A DNA stretch of 16,092 nt from Akkermansia sp. (GTDB taxonomy: Bacteria > Verrucomicrobiota > Verrucomicrobiia > Verrucomicrobiales > Akkermansiaceae): the NCBI GenBank assembly GCA_017628435.1, contig JAGBZE010000158.1:1-16092 (forward strand), written 5' to 3'. Shown here in pieces: positions 7,502 to 13,101 of this stretch (the stretch's first letter is position 1; the number at the start of each line of letters is the position of its first letter). The translations under genes were made by a program, and so were the position numbers. The notes under the pieces are model-generated. The model saw nothing but the letters and a program-made list of their open reading frames with translations, did no database searches and was not told where the DNA came from.

Positions 7502-9028
7502 ATGAGTAAGGCTCCCTATACCGGCCATCCTGACGCCCGCAAGACCAAGTATAACCCGCTTGCCTGGGTTAATCTTATTCTGCTGGCTATCATTGTGATT
7601 GCATGCAATTATATCGGCTGCAATGAATACGCACGCCGAGATTTGTCGCAGGACCAGCGATATACGATTTCAGACCGCACCGTGAACGTGCTGAGCAGCG
7701 AGCGCATTCAGAAACGAGATACGCCGGTTCGCGTCATTTTCGCTTTCAAGCGCTCCACCCCCAACTATAACCGCATGTATTCCCTGCTGGAGGAATATGA
7801 ACGTGTGGGAAGAGGCAAAATTGAGGTGGAATGTTTTGACCCGATACGCCAACCGAACCGTGCCCGCGAAATTTCCCAGATTTATGGTGTGGAGTTTAAG
7901 CAGGATCTCTGCATTATCGATGCGCGTAAGGATCCGAATGCGCCGATTAAAACTTTTGAGGAACGCCATAGTGACCGCCAGCATGTACGCATACGCCCCG
8001 GTGCCTCCTTCATCAAATACGAGGTGCTGCCGGATGAAAGCCGCCGTGCAGTGGCGCTCATGATGGATGAGGTGGTATGTGGTGCCATCACTGAGGCTGT
8101 AGAGGGCGACATGCGCCACATGTATGTTGTGGAAGGTAAAGGTGGAGTATCCCGCGATGACCAGACGCTTCTTGAATCTATTGGTTCCATTACAACCGCG
8201 TTGAATATTCAGCTTTCCTGGCTGGATATTGCCAACGTGGATAAACTTCCGGATGATGCGGAAGGGCTTCTGATTATTTCTCCTCTGAGTGATTTCTCGG
8301 ACAAGGAAATGGATGTTCTTCGAGAATTCTGGGAGCGAGAAGGCCGCAATGCTTTCTTTGTGGCGCTTAATCCTACCGCGGACCAGAAGCTGCCGCGACT
8401 CTACCGTTTTCTGCGTGAACAAGGTATCCGCCCTAACTGTGACCGAGTATTGCTTCGTGACCGAAAGCGTGCGTACTACGATATCAGCGCCGTTTTCCCG
8501 AAGGGGCTGAACTGCACAAAGTCGTTCTGGAACGGTACCACTCTTGTAGAGGGCCAGTGCATGTCGCTTACCCTGGAGCATGGTGATGAGAACGCCGCCG
8601 CTATGCGCAAGCTGACCACATATCCTCTGCTCATGACCACAGATGCCTATTATGGTGAGACACGCCGTGATCTTGAGCCCACATTCACCCAGAATGAAGA
8701 CCGTTCCGGCCCCCTGTGTCTGGAAGCGGCAGTAACGCGTGGAAATCCCCGCGATCCGAACAACCTGTCCACTATGGTTGTGCTGGGTAACGTGGATATG
8801 CTTTCCAAGGAGAATGCCAAGACCGAACAGCGCGATTACATGCACACGCTCTGGGCATGGATGTGCAGCCGACCGGAATATGGCGGCAAGAGCGCCAACC
8901 AGGATCTGACGATGAAGATTGACCTTGATCGCCATACGCTCAGTGCCATTGAGAATATTACGCTGCTCATTATGCCGCTCTGCGCATTCCTGGTAGCCAT
9001 CTTTATCTGGAATACCCGCCGTCACTAA
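7502..9028 (+). CDS. GldG-like ABC auxiliary protein
   Basis: GldG-family proteins pair with GldA/F exporters and place a large domain outside the cytoplasmic membrane. The 508-residue protein has an N-terminal membrane segment (about 21-39, AWVNLILLAIIVIACNYIG). The family block then follows (RRDLSQDQRYTISDRTVNVL, about 45-64), with a mixed alpha/beta domain after it (VRVIFAFKR, KIEVECFDP, and a receptor-like ISPLSDFSDKEMDVLREF segment near 260). A C-terminal membrane segment (about 484-503, ITLLIMPLCAFLVAIFIW) is followed by RRH. So the soluble domain is tethered at both ends, the classic GldG topology. The preceding 29-bp gap is pyrimidine-rich with no SD. The DUF4340 gene follows after 12 bp. 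GldG is an established partner type, but what it binds here is unknown. Confidence 0.88.
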   Translation: MSKAPYTGHPDARKTKYNPLAWVNLILLAIIVIACNYIGCNEYARRDLSQDQRYTISDRTVNVLSSERIQKRDTPVRVIFAFKRSTPNYNRMYSLLEEYERVGRGKIEVECFDPIRQPNRAREISQIYGVEFKQDLCIIDARKDPNAPIKTFEERHSDRQHVRIRPGASFIKYEVLPDESRRAVALMMDEVVCGAITEAVEGDMRHMYVVEGKGGVSRDDQTLLESIGSITTALNIQLSWLDIANVDKLPDDAEGLLIISPLSDFSDKEMDVLREFWEREGRNAFFVALNPTADQKLPRLYRFLREQGIRPNCDRVLLRDRKRAYYDISAVFPKGLNCTKSFWNGTTLVEGQCMSLTLEHGDENAAAMRKLTTYPLLMTTDAYYGETRRDLEPTFTQNEDRSGPLCLEAAVTRGNPRDPNNLSTMVVLGNVDMLSKENAKTEQRDYMHTLWAWMCSRPEYGGKSANQDLTMKIDLDRHTLSAIENITLLIMPLCAFLVAIFIWNTRRH

Positions 9029-9040
9029 TATCTAAAGGAT

Positions 9041-11275
9041 ATGAGAGTTCTACCCACAGTCCTTCTCAGTTTACTGGCCATAGGTGCCGTCACACTGTCC
9101 ACATTCCTGGCCATTGACGGCAACCTGGCTCGTATTACAGGCTGGTATCGGTTTGAGCCCGGCATGCCGCTGTTTGCCAAGGAAAACACAGATAGCCTCA
9201 ATGATGTATGCTGGATGCGAATTCAGGATTTGCACGATGAGATTGTCTGTGCCAAAGATGAACAGGGAACATGGTGGATTATCAAGCCTTTCAGGGACAG
9301 GTTATCTCCTGCTGTTGTGAAGAGCATTTTTTCCTTCACCGCCAATGCACGATTAGTTGATACCCTGCCCCTCAACAATATTACACGCGAGAATATGCGC
9401 GAATTCGGAGTGGAAACTGCGCCTCACCGAATTACGCTCAAAAAGCCTGATGCGAATGACAGGCTGACAACAGTGGCTCGCTACACCTTAGGTAGTACCT
9501 CTCCCTGGCTGGCTGATGCGGGTGATGGAGAAACGCTTTTCCCGACAACGTATCTGCGCACTAATTTTTATGGACGAGACAAGCGCATCCATGTGGTAAG
9601 CGGTAACATCCTGTCTATATTCAAGGATGGTCTTGAGGCCTTGAGAGACCCTCATCCTATTCAGATTGAGCAGGATCTACTCAAAAGCATTACCATCACC
9701 AGGGGAAACGACTCGAGCCCGCTGAAACTGACACGTATCAGTGCCGAATCCTCCTGGACTATTGTTTCTCCTGTCATTACCGAAGCAGATGCGGACAATG
9801 TCAGCAAGCTGATATCCAATTTATGTAATCTTAAAGCCATTCGGGTAGAGGATGCCATTGAGGTAAAATTGTCGCAAACGCCTGTCTGCACCATTCGTCT
9901 TGAAGGCGATTGGGGCGGGGAGCCGCGCGAGCTTCGTATTTACGACACGTTTACTCAGGACGGAGACGAACACAAGTATTGCCATGCAACGGTCAATGAC
10001 AGACCCGTTGTATTCACCTTACAAGCGGAACCCCGCAGCAATAAGAGCGGGAATTACACCCGATTGGTCAATGAAATATGCCGACTGCCGGTTCTGCCGA
10101 AGAAAGCCATGGCTCAGATCCGGATGAATGGAATGCGGGTGGCTGTATCAGAAATGCCAACCCGGCTGGAGGAACTGCGTTCCATGAGGTTTGCGAATAT
10201 CGACACAAAGGACGTAGCACGTTTTGCGCTGCGAGCCACTCGAGGCAACCGTGCTGTACGAGCGCTGCTGATTCCGGGTGATGATGAGAGCAAGGTGGAA
10301 GACACTTGGATGTTTGCAACCACACACACGCGTTATGAAAAGGCAGATCCTGCAACCGTGAGCCGTTTCCTTGGTGGATTGAGCAGCATTCCGGTGGAAG
10401 AAGTTGTGGCAGATGCCGCACCCGGCTCAGACATGACCCAGCTACTCGCTGACTATGGATTGAATTCTCCTGATTATATACTGTCTGTTCTGCCTCGGCC
10501 ATGTATGGTTCGTGCAACTCTTTTTGGCCACGACCTGCCAATGGTAAAGGATCGCGCAGCTCGTACCTTTCTGTTGCGTCGCTTTATTGACCCGGAAAGT
10601 GGGCGCCGTATCTGGTTTGGCTGCGAAATGGGTTCAAACTCCATCTGCCGGCTGAGTACCAAGTTTACACGTCTGTTATCGCTTCAGCCTGAAATTTGGA
10701 AGGACAAGAATCTGCTTTCATTCCCGATTTCGGCAGTGCGCCGACTTACTCTCGGGTACCAGCAGGCCCCGCTTGTGCTCAATTATGAATACATGGGGGA
10801 AACCTGGACAGGCACATTGAAGGATGAGGATGTTACCCCGCGCATTAACCCGCACCGGGCAAGTTACTACCTGAGAAGTCTTCAGAAACTGAGAGTTTAC
10901 CAGTGGCTTGAGGCCGATGATGAGGATGCGCTCAAATCATTACAGACTCCGGCGTTCAGTGTCAAATTGGAATTGGAACTTACAGATTATTCTGCTGCAG
11001 AATCCACTGTAATTGAGCAGGATGATACTGCTGCTCCTGGTTATGATACACCGGAAGATCTGCTTGCCGAACAGGGCGAGGACGCAGAAATATTACGGTC
11101 TCTCGCTACGATGGAACATAAGACGAAATCGGAGGTGCGAACACTTCAGATTACTCCGGCAGACTACGATTCCGACCGGCCTTTCTTCTACGGCAGGATT
11201 GCTGAAACCGGCCAGTTATTCATTCTTACCTACGAGGATGCACAATCCTTAGCGGGAGATATTCTTGATATGTAA
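9041..11275 (+). CDS. DUF4340-like membrane-anchored protein
   Basis: The protein has 744 residues. A single N-terminal membrane segment (about 5-24, PTVLLSLLAIGAVTLSTFLAI) anchors a large beta-rich periplasmic region with repeated strand-rich modules. The opening pattern is typical of DUF4340 proteins found beside GldG-type genes: FEPGMPLFAKE, then IVCAKDEQGTWWIIKPFRDR with L-PAVV-SI and N-REFGVE. A second similar module starts near 340. The C-terminal third contains an acidic, low-complexity stretch (about 656-688, many D/E). It is the fourth gene of the exporter unit, 12 bp after the GldG-like gene. An AAAGGA (9034-9039) sits only 1 nt before the ATG, too close for a normal SD. The biochemical role is unknown; context implies an accessory or substrate-handling subunit. 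Confidence 0.75.
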   Translation: MRVLPTVLLSLLAIGAVTLSTFLAIDGNLARITGWYRFEPGMPLFAKENTDSLNDVCWMRIQDLHDEIVCAKDEQGTWWIIKPFRDRLSPAVVKSIFSFTANARLVDTLPLNNITRENMREFGVETAPHRITLKKPDANDRLTTVARYTLGSTSPWLADAGDGETLFPTTYLRTNFYGRDKRIHVVSGNILSIFKDGLEALRDPHPIQIEQDLLKSITITRGNDSSPLKLTRISAESSWTIVSPVITEADADNVSKLISNLCNLKAIRVEDAIEVKLSQTPVCTIRLEGDWGGEPRELRIYDTFTQDGDEHKYCHATVNDRPVVFTLQAEPRSNKSGNYTRLVNEICRLPVLPKKAMAQIRMNGMRVAVSEMPTRLEELRSMRFANIDTKDVARFALRATRGNRAVRALLIPGDDESKVEDTWMFATTHTRYEKADPATVSRFLGGLSSIPVEEVVADAAPGSDMTQLLADYGLNSPDYILSVLPRPCMVRATLFGHDLPMVKDRAARTFLLRRFIDPESGRRIWFGCEMGSNSICRLSTKFTRLLSLQPEIWKDKNLLSFPISAVRRLTLGYQQAPLVLNYEYMGETWTGTLKDEDVTPRINPHRASYYLRSLQKLRVYQWLEADDEDALKSLQTPAFSVKLELELTDYSAAESTVIEQDDTAAPGYDTPEDLLAEQGEDAEILRSLATMEHKTKSEVRTLQITPADYDSDRPFFYGRIAETGQLFILTYEDAQSLAGDILDM

Positions 11276-11300
11276 ACAACAAAAATAAGATTTCTTAACT

Positions 11301-12152
11301 ATGTGGCAATGGCACAAATCAGCATCGGCTGAACACGAATCTATGTGGCAGGAACGCCTGGGGAACCTGCCGGGCTGCGTAATTTCCGCAGGCTTTCATG
11401 CAAGCCGAATTTCCATCGATATTTACACCGAGACTGCGGAAGAAGCTCTGGTACTCCAGGCTTGTTATGGTGGCGAGGTTACGGAAATGACCACAACGGA
11501 CTGGGTGGCAGCCACTGCGCCGGAAAATACGCCGCCTCTCATCATTCGCGATAAACTGGTTATCTCTGCTTCTGCGGAGCCTGCCATACTGCAGGAACTG
11601 CAGGATAAATACCCCAGGCGCATCATCCTGACTTTCCCGGCAGAACGCGCATTCGGCACCGGCAATCATGCAACCACTTCCACCTGTCTCCGTATGCTCT
11701 GCGACCATGTCAAGAATCTGACTCCTGGCAGCTGGACATTATCTGATATTGGCTGTGGTACGGGCGTTCTGGCTCTGGCAGGATTGCGCCTTGGGGCTGC
11801 GCATGCCATCAGCTTCGATTTTGACCCGGTTGCTGTGGAAGTCGCAGCGCGAAATATTGAGCGCAATGGCGGTGCAGATAATCTCGAGCTCTTCCAGGCC
11901 GATGTGTTTGAGTGGAGCCCTGCTCCCGGCCAACAGGCAGACGTAGTGCTGGCCAATTTGTTCTCTACAGTACTGCAGAAGGCATTCCCGCGTTTGATTG
12001 CCGCCATGAAGCCGGAAGGTATTCTCATTATCTCCGGCATTCTCAACACGCAAACCCAGGAAACGCTAGCAGCTGCAGAGGCTGCCGGGCTGAAGGTGCT
12101 GAAAGCCATTACCCGCGGGAAATGGACCACTGCAAAGCTTTGCATCGCATGA
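11301..12152 (+). CDS. prmA: Ribosomal protein L11 methyltransferase PrmA
   Basis: PrmA trimethylates amino groups of ribosomal protein L11 using SAM. The 283-residue length is normal. The N-terminal L11-recognition domain is divergent. The catalytic part has the family block AFGTGNHATTSTCLRML, the SAM-binding motif LSDIGCGTGVLALAGLRLGA, the acidic D-D pair at the second strand (SFDFDPVAVEVAARN), and DVVLANLFSTVL in place of the usual N-I-L-A-x-x-L motif. These changes leave the SAM site intact. The ATG at 11301 has no SD; the TAAGATTTCTTA just before it is a small palindrome. A later ATG at 11343 is possible but would trim the N-terminal domain. The gene follows the DUF4340 gene by 25 bp, and its stop overlaps the tsaB start (ATGA). 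An alternative reading is another PrmA-like protein lysine methyltransferase. Confidence 0.88.
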   Translation: MWQWHKSASAEHESMWQERLGNLPGCVISAGFHASRISIDIYTETAEEALVLQACYGGEVTEMTTTDWVAATAPENTPPLIIRDKLVISASAEPAILQELQDKYPRRIILTFPAERAFGTGNHATTSTCLRMLCDHVKNLTPGSWTLSDIGCGTGVLALAGLRLGAAHAISFDFDPVAVEVAARNIERNGGADNLELFQADVFEWSPAPGQQADVVLANLFSTVLQKAFPRLIAAMKPEGILIISGILNTQTQETLAAAEAAGLKVLKAITRGKWTTAKLCIA

Positions 12153-12757
12153 ATCTGCTCGCCATAGAAACATCCGTACCCCACGCATCGCTTTGCTTGT
12201 ACACCGGGGGTGAAATTGCATTCAACGCCTCGTGGCAGGCAGAAAGAAATCACGATGCTCACCTTTTTCCTGCTCTGCAGGAGGCAATGAATGTGCTCGG
12301 GAATACCCCGAAGCTGGATTTTGTTATAGTCGGGGCCGGGCCTGGCAGTTATGGTGGTGTTCGTGTGGCCCTTGCTGCAGGCGTGGGCATTGCTACGGTA
12401 TGCGGAGCAAAATTGGTGGCTGTGGAGTCCTGGGCTCAACTGGCCGGTGCTGAGGCTTGCGTTGTAGCGGATGCACGCCGCGGTGGATGGACGGTACGAT
12501 TCCCTGATGGCAGGATTGATGTGCTATCTCCGGAAGAGGTGGCAGAACTTCCGCATCCGGTATATTCAACCGAGCCAGAGGGCCGTTTTCCCCTGGCTGA
12601 CAAGGAAGCGCTCATCCCCACGGCAGAGGGTCTGGTGCAGACATGGCTTTCCATGAGTCCGGAGGAACAGTCTGCCGCTGCAGCCAAGCCCGCTGAGCCG
12701 ATTTATGTCCGGCCTCCGCATATTACGGTTTCAACCCGCAAACCATGGGAAGTATGA
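12149..12757 (+). CDS. tsaB: tRNA t6A synthesis protein TsaB
   Basis: TsaB is the scaffold partner of TsaD in making N6-threonylcarbamoyladenosine at A37 of ANN-decoding tRNAs. It has an ASKHA fold but does not itself transfer the group. The 202-residue protein starts MNLLAIETS, the first phosphate-loop-like strand, and has NHDAHLFPALQEAM and the family signature VIVGAGPGSYGGVRVALA (about 62-79). The reading frame is open further upstream inside prmA, but homology begins only at 12149, where ATG overlaps the prmA stop as ATGA. Length is slightly short against the usual 220-235. The C terminus (YVRPPHITVSTRKPWEV) ends with the typical Y-RPP element. The stop overlaps the next start. tsaB next to prmA is a plausible translation-related pairing. 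Confidence 0.93.
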   Translation: MNLLAIETSVPHASLCLYTGGEIAFNASWQAERNHDAHLFPALQEAMNVLGNTPKLDFVIVGAGPGSYGGVRVALAAGVGIATVCGAKLVAVESWAQLAGAEACVVADARRGGWTVRFPDGRIDVLSPEEVAELPHPVYSTEPEGRFPLADKEALIPTAEGLVQTWLSMSPEEQSAAAAKPAEPIYVRPPHITVSTRKPWEV

Positions 12758-13101
12758 GTTCGGCACAAGAAGAAATTATTCACTCCTGCCAGCGTTGCGG
12801 AGCCTGCTGCCGATGGGAGGGCAATGTCTGTCTGACAGATGCCGATATCACCGCAATTGCCGCTTTCCTGGAGATGGATGAGGTGGCTTTCATCAACGAG
12901 TACTGCCATCTTCAACGAAACAGACGGGGCCTTTCTCTGATTGATGCGCCGGATGGGGCATGCATCATGCTTCTGCCGGATAATACATGCCGCATTCAGC
13001 CGGTAAAGCCCCGGCAGTGCAGCGATTTTCCTTATAAATGGAACTTCCCGGGCTGGGAACAACGTTGCCCTGGTTTCGGTAAGAAAGGGGGCTGTGAGTA
13101 A
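12754..13101 (+). CDS. YkgJ-family cysteine cluster protein (putative metal binding)
   Basis: The protein has 115 residues starting MSSAQEE. It carries the hallmark CQRCGACCRW motif (C12, C15, C18, C19; CxxCxxCC) and further cysteines in ACIML, NTCRIQPVKPRQCSDFP, RCPGFG and GGCE. This is the pattern of the zinc/iron-chelating YkgJ/UPF0153 family, whose function is uncertain. R-P-x-x-C-x-x-F/Y-P is also a conserved family element and is intact. The ATG at 12754 overlaps the tsaB stop as ATGA, like the upstream junction. An in-frame ATG at 12745 (adding MGS) is the alternative. Coupled placement behind tsaB is noteworthy, but no functional link is proven. Confidence 0.85.
   Translation: MSSAQEEIIHSCQRCGACCRWEGNVCLTDADITAIAAFLEMDEVAFINEYCHLQRNRRGLSLIDAPDGACIMLLPDNTCRIQPVKPRQCSDFPYKWNFPGWEQRCPGFGKKGGCE

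Noticed and set aside
7670..9025. 451-residue minus-strand reading frame
   Set aside because: Antisense to the GldG-like gene, with His/Gln/Arg-rich composition and no recognisable motif.
11286..11300. TAAGATTTCTTA as a terminator after the DUF4340 gene
   Set aside because: The stem is only 5 bp, AT-rich and has a 2-nt loop with no following T-run.
11912..12148. Upstream extension of the tsaB frame inside prmA
   Set aside because: The added 79 residues have no family similarity; TsaB homology starts at the ATGA overlap at 12149.
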